A stretch of DNA of 64,000 bases, from NCBI RefSeq assembly GCF_001619985.1, contig NW_017264194.1, positions 2,103,511 to 2,167,510 on the forward strand. The letters run 5' to 3'. The position numbers and the translations under genes were made by a program. The notes beneath the pieces are model-generated. The model did no database searches. It had not been told where the DNA came from and worked only from the letters and a program-made list of their open reading frames with translations. This stretch comes from Xylona heveae TC161. Lineage: Eukaryota; Ascomycota; Xylonomycetes; Xylonales; Xylonaceae. This document shows positions 48,801 through 61,248 of the stretch, piece by piece (position 1 is the stretch's first letter; every line of letters begins with the position of its first letter).

Positions 48801-49568
48801 GTGGCATTAATTTCGACAAATTGCTGCAAATCATCAGAACTCTGAATGTCCACGATATTTACGGATATTGCAAACCTGAAGCTTGTTGAGATCATTTCCA
48901 AATTGCTCGAAACCCTCTTGCAGGGTTACCAAGCTAGCCGAGACCTTTGACTGTGCAATGATGCGCGAATGAATTGCTCGTTTCTTGTCCACAAGGGTTT
49001 TCAAACGTAGTTTCAACTGCACAGTAACGTTGTCAGAAGCAAGATGGAGAGATAACGGGAGCATAAACGGACCTCGGCCTCTTTCTGGAGATAGAAAGCA
49101 TTGACTTTCTCGAGCTCACGTTCCTAAGATACCCGTTAACGAGCGATCCTCGAGCAGGCTTTCTGTAGAGTAAGGGGATGCCCACCAGCCGGAAGAAGAA
49201 GGTAGCCTTGTTTGCCTGGAGGGATGCTTGCGGGTCGAGATGCTCTCCAAGCGGAGCAGCCTCATTTTGGGCGAGCAGTAGAGGAGTTGCACTGAGCTTC
49301 TTGATGAGCTGTGAAAGGTGTTAGTGGGGTCAAACGAAAAAGCAGCGACTGGAAGGGTAACGCTCAACCTTTTTCAGCGCCTTGTAATTAACGAAGCTGG
49401 CTGCATATTCCGGAACTTCCAGCTGTCGTTTTTGCAGCTGCTTGCCGAACTTCCTAGATTTAGGAAAGTGCATGGTCAGCCGGGAGGATACATGAGACTC
49501 AGCGGAACGGACTCCGTACGCGCAGCTGAAAGTCCAGGGACGACCGGAGGAAAGTAAAGGACGTACAT
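45837..49568 (-). CDS. pho81: Pho81/NUC-2 phosphate-sensing CDK inhibitor (SPX-ankyrin-GDPD-like)
   Basis: Family role: senses phosphate through its SPX domain and inhibits the Pho80/Pho85 (PREG/PGOV) cyclin-CDK, releasing the phosphate-starvation activator. SPX spans several short exons: KFGKQLQKRQLEVPEYAASF, then LIKKLSATPLLLAQNE, ERELEKVNAFYLQKEAELK, LVTLQEGFEQFGNDLNKLQ and NATAFSKILKKWDKTSK. About 48200-47570 holds six or so ankyrin repeats (YGRTPLHYASMNGRVDALQ, QWTPLFHAASEGHLRSLQ). About 47400-45850 is the glycerophosphodiesterase-like region ending in IDM. The minimal start MKFGK arises only if AT (49568-49567) joins G at 49453 across intron 49566-49454. A simpler alternative is ATG 49473, adding six residues. 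Minor introns near 46350 and 46100 have GTACGC and GTATGT donors. Confidence 0.92.
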
Positions 49569-50920
49569 GATGGATCACAATGCAACCAAGCGGCCAAAGA
49601 AAGTACAAAAAAGGCCCGAAGAGCCCACAGGGCCTCTGGGGCACAAGGTATATGAAATAAAAGGAAACAAGACAGATGAGCAAAAAGACCCAAATGACGA
49701 TTAGAGACACAGGAGAGAGATTGATCAAGACGTCAGTTCATCCATCAGTGAGCTACCCTAGTAGGTTTGATGGGCGAGTGACATGCACGGTACCCGAAAC
49801 CGTACAGTAGCTGCGGGCACCGCTACAATGGAAGAAGAAAGACGGCGACGAAGACTGGTCACAAAAGTATGTCTCTGTCTGCAATTGAGCAAGAATGACT
49901 ATTCCAGGCTGATCCTCTGTCAGATTCTGACGCAGTTTTTGAGGTCGCGCACGTGGGATAGATGATGAATGGGTTCCACCTGTAGTGGTGCGGGGCCCAA
50001 TGCGGCGATATCGATAGAGGCACGATATAACCACCTGTTTCTTCTTTCTAACTGGGCGTGTTAATAGAGCCGAGAACCAATACTGGAGCGGGGATTTTGA
50101 ACCGGCGGGACACGGAGATGAACCCGGAAAAGAAGCCTGATGATGAGGTCTGTTGGCTGATGCTGTTATTCCGCGGTTGGGAATGCAGCTGTCGTTGATA
50201 AAGCGGACAGTTGGATACAATCCAATCACAGCCGCACGTGCGCTCAGCAAGCTCTTGAAGCGAAGACTAGCTAACCACCCCATCGAACGCCTACTCTACT
50301 CCGTACACCTTTACATACAGTACAACCTCACCTCTAGACTCCATTAGAACAAACCACACCCAGCTGCCGTATAAAATCTAAACAAAACATGTGTCATATT
50401 TTCGCCACTCTGATTCCTATTTAGTATCGTCGTTGGATGTGACCACGGCTGATTACATCTAACTCTTTTCTCTCTTTCTAGAGCGGGTCTGCGCCAGTAC
50501 TTGACTAACGCACAATGATATCTTTTGCCTATGATGACCAAGGGAGCCTGGCCAAATCTACTCTGTATAGCGCTTCAGAAGTCCCGTTTACTAGAATATT
50601 CGATCCCGAATCTCGTCCGAATATCGGCACTTGTGAAGCCACCGCCGCTTGTTCTCATGGCAAACGCCGTCTTCAAGCGCGCGGCAAGCGCTTGTGTATA
50701 AACGTTAAAAGCTCAAAACGTTATTTAGCATTCCCTGTCTAAATGCGCTTCTATATATACCAGCAATCATGCTGTATGATCCAGCGTACTCGCTCATGAT
50801 ATTGTACAGCAAAGGAAATAAAATAAAGCGCGCCCAACGCCTTGTAAATGCCAATTGACCAAATGCTGTAACTATACAGTCCTTTTACGCTCTCACATAT
50901 TTACATTTCTTCCCCCAATC
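49569..50920. other. intergenic, pho81 promoter side
   Basis: No gene was recognised. The motif gcacgtg appears within cgcgcacgtggga near 49948-49957. CACGTG is the E-box core bound by Pho4/NUC-1-type regulators, which would suit phosphate control of pho81; a second copy, cgcacgtgcgc, lies near 50233-50242. Both are short matches. Minus and plus frames in this stretch lack protein character. Confidence 0.4.
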
Positions 50921-51603
50921 TCAATTTGAAGCTTCTTCCCGGAAGGGATCATGTCCTGCAGACTCCAACAGCTCAACCCTGCGGCCATCCGGCATTGTCA
51001 GGCTCCATTCAGTCGTTTCGAACTAGAAGGATTGTCAGCAATGTATCCATAAGTGACTCAAAAAGTACAACACGGTCTATGATTATCCTGCAAAATTCCC
51101 AAGAAGAGCGCGAATTAGGTGATGTAGGGATCACTCACGTAGCCCATTCTCGTCTTGCGGTAGCTCTGGAAGCGCATATGCCCTGTAGACTTTGTTCCCT
51201 TGACCGCATAGTGGATGTTGATGCGGCCGTGTAACTGGTTGATCTCCCCCCAGATCCAAGGAATGCGGTTGGCAAAATAGATGTCACTCCCAAGCAACTC
51301 TCGCGCCTCGGGATGGGTGCGGAGGGCGTAGAGAGTACTGTTTACGACACTGCTCGATGACTTTTGGTAATTAAATATGCAGAGTGTCGCAACTCCAGTG
51401 ATGACAGCGAATATAGGAAGCGTGTAGATCCATCGCCGAGGGTTGGGGATCGAAGGCAATTCACGGTCTGCCCGACGCTCCATGAGCGGGCCAGAGCCTG
51501 GCTTGGGAGCAGCGATCAGAGTCCGCAGGCCCGTGGCTCGTGGGACACCAAGGCGCGGCCGCAGGGGCCGGAAGGGCATTGTCGCACTTCCAGGACGAAG
51601 CAT
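50921..51603 (-). CDS. coa1: Coa1-like cytochrome c oxidase assembly factor
   Basis: Coa1 acts at the mitochondrial inner membrane early in complex IV assembly, binding newly made Cox1. Exons 51603-51139 and 51022-50921 join in phase 0 to 188 residues. ATG 51603 (MLRPGSATMPFRPLRPRLG) begins an Arg-rich import sequence. One transmembrane helix (IYTLPIFAVITGVATLCIF) is followed by the conserved intermembrane-space part: YALRTHPEARELLGSDIYF, RIPWIWGEINQLHGRI, VKGTKSTGHMRFQSYR and FETTEWSLTMPDGRRVELL. The YFANRIPWIWG and KGT-TG-MRF blocks match fungal Coa1. The divergent neighbour starts 320 bp away, so the two probably share a promoter region. Confidence 0.9.
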
Positions 51604-51925
51604 GAGGAATGTCGAGTCAGCAATTGACGAATGAACCCGACGATAGATTTGTAAGGTAGCTAAGCAGCTTTCTCGTATTGACACTGAGGCGGCAGAATTG
51701 GTGAACTACCGGAGTAGGAGTTGATTCTCTTTCGTTTCGGCTGGAGTTGCCAGTTACCAAAACCCCTAGGCATCGGAAACGGAGAAACGTAAGGCCGGAT
51801 AGCTTTCGGGGCAACGGGGACATAGTGCGCTCGTGCGTGCTTGGTTGCATCACAAGGCTGCGCCAAGCTGATAGTTTATTATTCTTTTTCTCCGACTGAT
51901 TTCTCGCATCAGTATACCGCTCAGC

Positions 51926-52778
51926 ATGGCTACAACTAGGCTCAGAAAGACTTTCCAGTATCCTGGAGATGAAGACGAGGATGAACTTCCCGAACACATG
52001 GACGAAGAAGGTAGTTGAATATTTATTCCCTGTCCTTGTACCGACGCTAACGTAACCCTGCACGATACAGAGCAGGAGAAATTCATTGAGCAGCTTCGAG
52101 AAGAAGACGAGAAACGCAATGCATTTTACACTGTGAGTTGAGTTATTGTTTTTGGTTACTTAGATTTTACCAGCCGTGTTATTACCCTTTTAACCATCTT
52201 GCTGCTGCTGCTGCTTCGTACCGCATGGAAGTAAACATGCACCTTTGCAAAAGCTAATTACATGATATTCTGCAGAAATCTTTCGTTATCGTCCTACTCT
52301 TGCTCAACCTAGCTTATATTCATCCGGTGTACAATGCTCGCTCTTTTCAACACATCCTGCTCAGCCTTCTCGGCGTTACGTCCCTGCTCTCAAGCGCATA
52401 CAGCCTCTGGTACATGCCGCTGCGTGCCAAGCCCGATCCAAAAGGCAAGCGTCCGCTCCGACCGGGAATGGACTTTGAGGTGGGCGAATGGGGCGGCGGT
52501 CCTATTGAGCAATATCTAGGTGTGTTGAATGCAGGCCTCTGCGCCTTGCTGGCGCTGGCGGCGGTACGATTAAAGGGGAGAAGTAGTGCGCCTGACGGGT
52601 TTTGGATATTATGCTTACTGCCAGGAGGTAGGTCTCCGTCTATCTTTCCCGAATTGAATTACATCTAACGGTATTACTTATAGTGGCATCGGCGTTGGTA
52701 TTTACTGCAAAGCGAACCATGCTCTTAGTCGATGTGGCTGAGTTGGAAAATCTGCGATATCGATATAAAGGCGCCTAG
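51926..52778 (+). CDS. small conserved fungal membrane protein
   Basis: Exons 51926-52010, 52071-52132, 52276-52627 and 52684-52778 join in phase to 197 residues. ATG 51926 opens a charged N-terminus (MATTRLRKTFQYP, then an acidic run, then EQEKFIEQLREEDEKRN). Two hydrophobic helices follow (KSFVIVLLLLNLAYIHP and ILLSLLGVTSLLSSAYSLW), then a loop with GEWGGGPIEQYLGVLN, a third helix (LCALLALAAVRL) and a last hydrophobic segment (FWILCLLPGVASALVF). It ends ELENLRYRYKGA. Such proteins occur across filamentous ascomycetes; I know of no function. It is divergent from coa1. Confidence 0.8.
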
Positions 52779-53586
52779 AATTCCTTTTATGGGGTGATCA
52801 GGCAAGGGTTGGACATGGCGTTAAGATCATTGGATAAATGGTGGCGCATATAGACGGGATAGACTTGATGCGATTATTCAATTAAGAGACATCATCTTAG
52901 GAAAGAAAACGAAAAGCGAATGCAAAGCAGAATACTGCAAGAAACTGAAAGCGTTTAAATGGACAGACGAGAGCCTGACCCGTATTAAATTCTTACTGGC
53001 GCTTCTTCCCTCTTTGCACTATTACCCAAAGTTGTGTACTATCTTATCACGATAAATCATAGAACCTCATTACGCAATGGCCTTCGAAAGGTCAGCATCC
53101 GTTCTGGCTTTTAATGCGTCTCTCTCCTTTCGGATATTTAGGCCCAAGTAATCAAAATGCCATCGGAAAAAGCGGGTGAATATATTTTCACAAGATTCCT
53201 CATAACTTGATGCTTTGATGAGCGATAGAGCCACAATCTACACTAGTGAGAAACCTGTAAAATATAAAGGGCCGAGCAAATAACTTGAGATTGTGATGAG
53301 GGAATAGCTGAATCCTCAGATAAAATAAAACCATCACATAGTATGATAATATGATTTAACAGCAAAGTACCCCGCACTCATAATTCGTAAATATAAAGGA
53401 ACAAGCTCCAGACCGTATCGTGGTAATTAACCATCCTATTGGCTTCTACTCGCTTGTCTCCCATCGCGGAGAGACTCAGACAAAAGAAAGGGTGTCGGAA
53501 CCGAAGACAACGCTCAACCAATGCATATTCAGCTTTCCCACCAACCCAGTCTCCCATATAAACAACGTTCCAACACCCACATACCA
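52779..53586. other. intergenic, no gene recognised
   Basis: An AT-rich 3' flank between converging genes. No frame with protein character was seen. Confidence 0.45.
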
Positions 53587-54684
53587 TTAAATCTTAAACT
53601 CGGGCTCCTTGCACGGCGAGCCAAGTCTGGACCAAAGCTTCTGTAGGCAGATGTTGCGTAAAGTTTCTGCCGGCCCAGCGTATTCAAGGCTCAATTTATG
53701 GTAGATTGCTGAAATGACGACGCTGACAGGGTACAAAAGCAAGCATCGACCTTGCTCCCAAATAATAGGTGACAAAGTATCAAATAGGGCAATTGAATTC
53801 TCAGCAAAGTGCTTAGGCGGCTGATCTTCAAACAGAAATTGAAGTCTGCCCAGACTTTCGAATGGGAAGCAGAGAAGAGCCAAGGAATGTGACATATCCC
53901 CAAAGTTGTTGAGCCTGTTGAGTGCATGTGCAGTGATAGCACAAATGCAAAGCACTGTCTGGTCAAATGATATATCTCCTCGAAAATTTGAATCGGAATT
54001 GTACATGGGATCAAGTAGCAGCGAAGCACATTTCGAAAGGTATGCAAAACTTTCACGTATTGCAAATTCGCAACGTTCGGCCTCTCGCTGTCGTAGTTTC
54101 TCTGCTGTATCCATGGTCTGTGAAACAAGTGTCGATGCAGCCCGTTCTCTCTTGATAACATAATTCATGCAAATTTTGAATTGCTGCTGAATCGTTTCAA
54201 AGTTTAGAGAGCCAATCGTGGCAGGTGTTTTAGCAGTTTGGTCCAATTTCTCTGGGAAGAGAACTGGGTGCCGAACTATCATCTCGAGAGTGAAGTCCCT
54301 AGGGAAGAAATATTTAGAAAGGTGTTCATGTGCTTGGAGCGTCTAGGCTTCTCCCTGGGTATGTTTGGACTTCCGACTGACAGTGCAGTGGCTTCAAACT
54401 CAATAGGAGTGGCTTTCTCAATTTGACTGATGAAATCGACGGCATCTGCTATCTCGCTTTGAGACGGTCTGGGGCCGGTTTTCTATTACTATGTCAGCTC
54501 GTTTGGGTATGCTGGGTTTGGTTCCCTGACTTACCGGGCGCTCTTTCTGAAAAGGGGTTTCAGTATTTGGTCGAGGCCGCAGGATTCCGAGCGGGGTTTT
54601 TGCGAAGATGGAAGGCGTAATGGGTGGAGGCGATAAAGCTTGGAACGAGGAAGATAAAAGTGCAAGTTCAGGATATTTCTCCAT
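53587..54684 (-). CDS. hypothetical 314-residue helical protein
   Basis: Exons 54684-54535, 54482-54400 and 54298-53587 join in phase; introns are 52 and 101 bp (the second uses a GTTTGA donor, less sure). ATG 54684 (MEKYPELALLSSSFQ) starts a Pro-rich N-terminus. Then come SEIADAVDFISQIEK, DFTLEMIVRHPVLFPEKLDQ and QQQFKICMNYVIKRERAAS. A long helical C-terminus follows (FAYLSKCASLLLDP, VLCICAITAHALNRLNN, GRCLLLYPVSVVISAIYHKL). The C-terminal half vaguely recalls regulatory regions of fungal Zn2Cys6 transcription factors, but no Cys6 cluster is present and I cannot assign it. It is divergent from the NLR-like gene. Confidence 0.55.
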
Positions 54685-56563
54685 TGTGCTGGCAGCGTCA
54701 CTGTCAATTGCCACGGCTTTCTCGTTCTTTTCCTTCTCTTTCTTTTTCAAAAGATCGCTGACACCTGAGAGCTCTGAACTCGAGTGGACGATAGGACAGC
54801 GAGCAAGTTCTGGAAGAGCTTATATACCATGATGTGCACGCGATGCCATGACAGGACATCCAAACCATACGCAATGAGGGGTCGAATCTCTGCGACGTGG
54901 GCTCCCATGATGGTGGGGGGAGGGGAGCAGTGGCGGCCATTATGGGCTCAAAGTTTCAAAAACATCTTCTTGCATAACGACCGCCAGCCATTCTCAGTGG
55001 CTTTTGTGATGGGATATGAACACGAGCTTATGATTGTCGCTGAATCCATGAGCGGATGGATGGCATTTCTAAAAGGGGCTTAAGGCTAATGTGGGACCCA
55101 GTGGGACTACGGCCAGGATATACCAACATACCCCCACGGCTTGCGGAGGTAATTCACACGGGAACCAAAGCTGGCCTATGATGTAACTTCATCAAATTAT
55201 TAACGACTTTAGCCTCATCACAGATATCTAAATCTCCCGGTTCAACGAGCTCTCGCAAAGCATAAACGCCATGAAAAGATTGAGTTGCCTTTGTTTTCTT
55301 GCGGCCATTGCTTATCCGGATACGTCCGACGCATGAGCCCATTATATAGCTCTTCTCCCATGGCCTCTCTGGCCCCTGATGCGCAAAGGAATTCGGTCGA
55401 AGGCAAACTGTGAATCACAGATTCCTTTTGGTAGCGAAATTGAGCAGTCACGGTGATTTCTCGCGGCCGATGGACGTTATGTTCTTCTCCAATATAATTG
55501 ACAACGTATAGTGTTTCGTGCTAAAGCATCTAATCAGAACAGGAAAGTTTGGTATCAATCATCCGACAGGTTTTACATCTTCAGAAATATAACGGCGCCA
55601 CCAACGCAAGAAGCTCATTTTGTAGATAAGCTTTGATAGCAGTTTAGATTTTTAAGAAACAATTGATAATGGACGAAAGTTTGTCCGAATGACGAGATTT
55701 ATACTGTTGCCATCAACGTCTACGCCATGCTCCTCTCTTTTTATAGGCAAAGGCAAAACGATAGCAACACGGGAAGATGTCACGGATAACAGCAACGTTC
55801 GGGCCTACCAAAAGTGGGATGTCCATGGACACATGCACATCAAATCGCGAGACTGAGACTTGAATCACAAGCAGGTGAAAAGACTCTTGTGGCAGAGAGC
55901 ATGGATTAGACTTCCTTGTCAAGGGCTCTGGAAAGCCTGATTCGTGGGGGGATTTCAAGTGATGACAGCCATTTCTTTTTCTTTTTCTTTTTCCCTCTTT
56001 TCGCGGCCTTACCGCTGCTATCATTCAAATGACCGAGCTGTGCATCTATATGCTACGCCGCAGGGTCTGGCATGTCCATTCCCTAGCCATATTGCAAGGG
56101 GCCATCTACCGCATTGTGATCAGATCCCGAGTTACCTTGTTTTTTGTTCTTCGGCAGAGCCGCAGAGGTCGAAAAAGGGTTTGGAGATATCCTGACCACG
56201 GTCAGAAAATATAACTGATATGTCAAGACAAACGCGAGGCAAATCGTTCCGGTTGGTGTGGCGTACCTGGTAGGGATTCGGCATTTATTCTTATTCGTGC
56301 TTTTCGATTCTGACCCCTGTAAGGGGCAGATTGACGCTGCAAGACGTCTAACTATCAAATTCTATAGAAATATGCAAGAAGTCTACATTATCCCTGCAAT
56401 CGGTACATGTACTCATGTGAAACCCCGCTTTAGACCGACGAGGCTGAACAATTCCGTCAAAGAATCTAAATCGTGCTTCCGAGACACAGAAAACCTCGAC
56501 CAGATTCCTCGAAGGGTCGAAACTTGAAATGCGGAAACTCTACAAAGCAAAACAGCCAAAGAA
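54685..56563. other. divergent intergenic stretch
   Basis: 1.9 kb between the 314-residue gene and the NLR-like gene. Short frames only. A ctttttctttttcttttt tract lies near 55972-55993. No gene, repeat or element was recognised. Confidence 0.45.
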
Positions 56564-59332
56564 ATGGCCAGCAACCCAACGCCGACGCCCTCTCTACCAA
56601 CCATGAATTTACTCAGTCAACTCTCCGAAAGTGTGAAAATAGCAGAATGTCTTCTTCTGAGACTTGCTGCGACCACAATCTTTCGGGACAGTCATATGAC
56701 CGAAGAGTTTGAGTCCCTGAGTGAACGGTTTCTTAAATTGTCAGCGGATTTGCTCAAAACTAAATGCGAATCCCTTGACCACGATATCACTATTAGAGTA
56801 GATAAAGCAAAGGCAGCAATTTCCTCCGATACTTTGAAATTCGAGACCTTTTTGATTCGCTTGGTATCTGTCTTCGAACCACGAGACGGCAAATATGGTC
56901 GGAAGTATCACCGCAACCCAGCTCAGGCTGCTGATCGAGAGAAAAGAAAGTTTCGCCGATGCAATCAAATTTGCAATATGAGACCCAGCAGTGTTCTCCT
57001 TTGGGTCACTGCGTTGACATTGACCGACTGGCATGTCTCTCGCCAGAGTGATGCGAGTTTTGACAAACTTCTCAAATTTATGGAAAGCGTCCAAGTTCCA
57101 AAGATTGGTGAAAGAACACGCTTTGGTCTTCTGGATATTGGAACGGGAGTACTGAAACATTGCGAAAAGTATCAGGTCTTCCTGGAGAGTGAGTAATGTA
57201 AAATCTCCAAGCACGCCATTGCTTTGACTAACACTTTAAAAAAAAAGCCCTTCTCTTATCTGACCAAGACGGTGAGGCCTCAGCATAGGACATCTCGAAA
57301 TAGATCCATCCTCTAATTTTGTTTGAAGACACATGGCATTTCCGGCACTTGTCTGCCTGTCATGGAACTTCGTCGCTGTCAAACATAGTACGTTGTGAAA
57401 AATTAGGAGCGAACTATTGTGATCAAGCTGACAGTTTCCAGCCCAAACCCTGCGAAAAGAGTGTCAATAATGCACCCTCGGTAGATATGACAGATGCATC
57501 CGACGACGAGACTTGTCCTGAAGGTGTGTTCGAAGAATTATTTTCTTGCAAGAGCGAACTGGAGCCTGACTTCCTTCAAAAAGGGTCGGTAGTATCGGAC
57601 ACAACGACTCTCCCAAAGCTCCTCACACTGGACGAGCTTGAAAATGATTCAAAAGACGCCGCGACTCTATTGAAGTTATTCTGCTTCTTGGATGGGTCGA
57701 ACATTCCTTGCGGGATGCTCCTCCGTGCCGGGCAGCCGCGCCAGCAATGGTCCTCACAAGGCGAAATCGAAGATGTCCATCCGAGCAATGTCGGGTTCAA
57801 CAGCGACCTTCTCTCGGTGATATCGGAGAAACAAAAAATTGTCAATGCGACACAAAGGCTCGAGACTCTTGGGTTCATCCACACCGTTACTACCAATTCC
57901 TTTGGCTCCCCAATCATCAAGATGAATCCCAGAGCACCGTCTGATATTGAGAGAAGCATAGAGGATCGAGATGAATGGCAGAACCAGGCACTTTTACTTG
58001 TCCATTTTACATTTCCTGTGGACCAATATGTTCATTTGTTGTACGTAATTATGTCCTCAAGTTATATATCCATTCTAAGGTGAAAAAAAAAAATTAACTA
58101 GACTTAGCTTTGGGGATATTGGTCGATCACAGCTATTGCAAGTTCAGTACGTCGTGAACCATCTACATCCGACCCGATCAGATCGGCTCTCTGCCCTTGG
58201 TATCGATTGTTTTCTGGAGACTCTGTTGGCTGCTTCGTGGTTTTCAGACAGGAGTTGGAAGGTGCATGTCCTCCAGCTCGTCAGGAAAACCCTGGAGGAG
58301 AACAATATTGGTTTGGATTCCCACTTGTGGGCATGGCTGGAATTTCGCACGGCCATGGTGCAGCGACTCAACAATACAAATGACACACATCTTGCGCAAA
58401 TCTGTGAGCACCACCAGAAGAACGAAAGACGGAATGCATATGTTGGAGGATTAATCATTGCTCGAGCAAGCAACTTTCTTTTCCAAAGAGATCTCTCTAA
58501 GGCAATGTCATTGCTGGAAACGTTCTTTGCGCTGAATGAATCGCATCCTTCAAAGTTAGAGAAGTCGTTTTTGGCCCGAAAAGCTTTTGTGCAAAGTAAG
58601 ATTTGGCGCTTTCAGGGCCATTTCCAGTGGGCCTACGAGAGTCTTAAGGAACAATTGGCCAACATGATTGAAAATGGTATTTCTGGAGTTTCAAGTGGGA
58701 TTTCGGCGGGCATATATTCCCAACATGCTGCCGTTTTGTGCGAGCTAGGAAAAGCCAACGAGGTTCAACTATTGGCGGAGAAGATTGATATCTTGAAGGA
58801 GCTTGGTTTGCAGAAGTTACGGCGCACAAGGTCACTCCAACTATCACTCGCGGAGGTCCTGATTGAGCAACACTTGTACGACAAGGCAGCGAAAATCTAC
58901 CACGAGCTTGAATGTACAGACGAGAACGAGTGGGATGCCATGGCCAGTTTCAACAGGCTACGAATGTATATTGGTAGAGCAAAGGTCTCGCATTTGAAAG
59001 GTGCTTGGACTGAGGCCCATGTAAATTGGAACAGTGTCATGGCTATGGCCGAGAAGACAAATTGGTCGGAAGGTTTTCTTCAAATGGTTGTGTGCTATTC
59101 TCTTGCACATGTTAGCTCCAGGCTAGGCCACATTGAACAGGCTTATTTCTATAGGGAAAAGGCGGAAAGACTCTTTCCGGTGGTCCGCCGCCAGCACTGG
59201 TTTACTTGCCTTGGAACTTCCTGGTTGAGCATGATCCAGCAAGCGTTACAAGAAGATGAGAAGCTGAGAATTGTACGTCAGCGCGATCTACCCGCTAGCC
59301 AGCGGCTAGCCTCTCTTAGAATCATGTGGTGA
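56564..59332 (+). CDS. NLR-like protein lacking a recognisable nucleotide-binding domain
   Basis: Exons 56564-57188, 57248-57271, 57329-58040 and 58102-59332 join in phase to 863 residues; introns are 59, 57 and 61 bp with normal GT-AG ends. Residues 1-210 are helical (LLSQLSESVKIAECLLLRLA, WVTALTLTDWHVSRQSDASF) and may be an N-terminal effector-type domain. About residues 300-450 resemble the winged-helix part that follows NB-ARC in fungal STAND proteins: DAATLLKLFCFLDGSNIPCG, RLETLGFIHTV, SPIIKMNPRAP. The rest is TPR-like helical repeats (YVVNHLHPTRSD, AKIYHELECTDENEWDAM, VVCYSLAHVSSRLGHIEQAY). No P-loop (GxxxxGKS/T) or Walker B was seen, so the nucleotide-binding domain appears absent. Assignment rests on pattern, not on a search. 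Confidence 0.6.
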
Positions 59333-61248
59333 GTAGGTCGAACGAGGTGCAAACTACCAGTACATAAAGCCCGCTGTCCATTAGCAAGACATTCAATACT
59401 GGTAAATGATACCAGCCATAACTATAGGCTCAACTATTATCTGATTATCCTCGCCTGGTCATGCCTATGACTCGCTCAATAGCACTCTACTATTAAAGTC
59501 AGTAAGGAACACAACAAAGACAAGCAACTCCTAAAAGCGTACTCGATAATCTCAGTGCATATTTTCAGCCGTTCTCGGAATCTGCTGTAGGCCCATGGAT
59601 CAATGGAAGTGGTTGCCAAAGCCGCAAGCGCGAATCGAGCCGTATGACAAGCTCCGCGGACCGTGGGATTGTTCTATAGCCGAAGAACCGCGAATAGCTC
59701 GAAGGATCTCTTATCGTATTTAAGCAAAAAATAACAATAAAATAGACGGAAAGAAAATGCACCAGAAAATGGTAATTGAAGTATGTAGAAAATGTTATTC
59801 GCAAATTAGCAAAAAGAGAAAAAAGTGTCTGGGTTGTTAATGGTGGGGTACAGGATTATATCATAACTATCGCGAAAGACTGAGTAAATATACCGCTGAA
59901 GGTCAGGTGACCAAGGCCCCTGTAGCCTTGAATTGTTGGGTGTCATCCTTATCACGAACCGAATCTCCAACAGGGATGTCCAACATATAACTAGAAATAT
60001 ATATCTAGGCTTGAAAAGAGTAAACTTGCAATTAGTCGATATCGGGCACGACAAAGTCCTGTCCTGGAATTTCGGTCCGCTAGAGACTCCCGAACGGGAT
60101 GTTACTTGACCTCTACCATCTGTGCTTAGAAATGGATAAAAGGTTACCCTGGTTCGAACCCGCCGTTCCCTATCCGCGAGTAATGAGCCACAGCATTGTC
60201 ATGAATACCCAAGGATAGAGCGAACGGCCAAAGTAGATTTCATTGATCACTTGAAGTAACTAAAAAATTCCTCGATGAAACGGAGTCAAAGCCTGGATTC
60301 ACAAATTCATTTTATATGACGTCAGCTCATCTTAGCTGTAGCGTAATCCCATGACATAAGGATTTGGAATCCAATGGGATAATAGTACATATTACTTTCT
60401 CCAATTCTATTTCTGGGGATGAATAGCCAAGACAAAACCAAACCAAACTAGGAAATATAATCATGACTAAAATGAAAGATGATAAAAAAGCAGCTGAGGC
60501 GTGGGCATCGGCATGGCCCTTTCGGTGAGGGGTTGCCACTCATCCAGTCATCATTCCTTGCTGTCAATCTGTCGAGAGATTTAGTTTAGATGCCTTGGGG
60601 AATTTTATATCAAGCATTGGATGAAGAATCAGGAGATTTGCCAAGTGGATTTTTTTTTTTAATTTTATTTTACTTTTGGGAGCGCTGGTGGCCATTTGAC
60701 CGGCGCTATAACAAGTTAGTTGTGAGCATTTAATACGAACCATACAGTTGTCTTACAGAACATGACAGAATAGAAAAATAAGGTACGGACATCTCGTCGA
60801 AGGACCACCGCAGTGGTCCATTTCGACTGTTTTGTGACGATCTCCGACCCGATAACCTTATCGTGGGTCCGTATAACGCCCGTCGCTAATAGTCTTATCG
60901 ATGGGAGTTTACATTTGCTGCCATGAAGCTCTTTACGTAACTGAAACAAGGACTCATCTTACGGAGTACCGATGTCTCACTCGCTGTACGAGCATGTTTA
61001 TTCGTCTTAGCTAGCCGCGCAGTCCATAGTTAATTGTAACGCCAGTCATGATGCTGGATTACTTACAGTCTCTTGCATTCGACGAGTCGCTTTTGTGGAA
61101 GCAGATCACCTGACTTGATGATCTCCGACAGCCTTCCGCCAGTCACGCAGTGCGGGTTTTTTAATTCTTTTGCACTCATAACATTCGCATCATTACAGTA
61201 TTGACCAGTTTCGTTCTGCTCTTCCATTCATAGAGCGTCGCATGATGA
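59333..61248. other. intergenic, no gene recognised
   Basis: 1.9 kb of AT-rich sequence. A T-arm-like ggttcgaaccc near 60152-60162 lacks a cloverleaf around it. Poly-T lies near 60649-60660. Short frames have no protein character. Confidence 0.45.

Noticed and set aside
60140-60175. T-arm-like ggttcgaaccc, possible tRNA
   Set aside because: The flanking stem does not pair over five bases, and no anticodon arm, D-arm or acceptor stem can be drawn around it.
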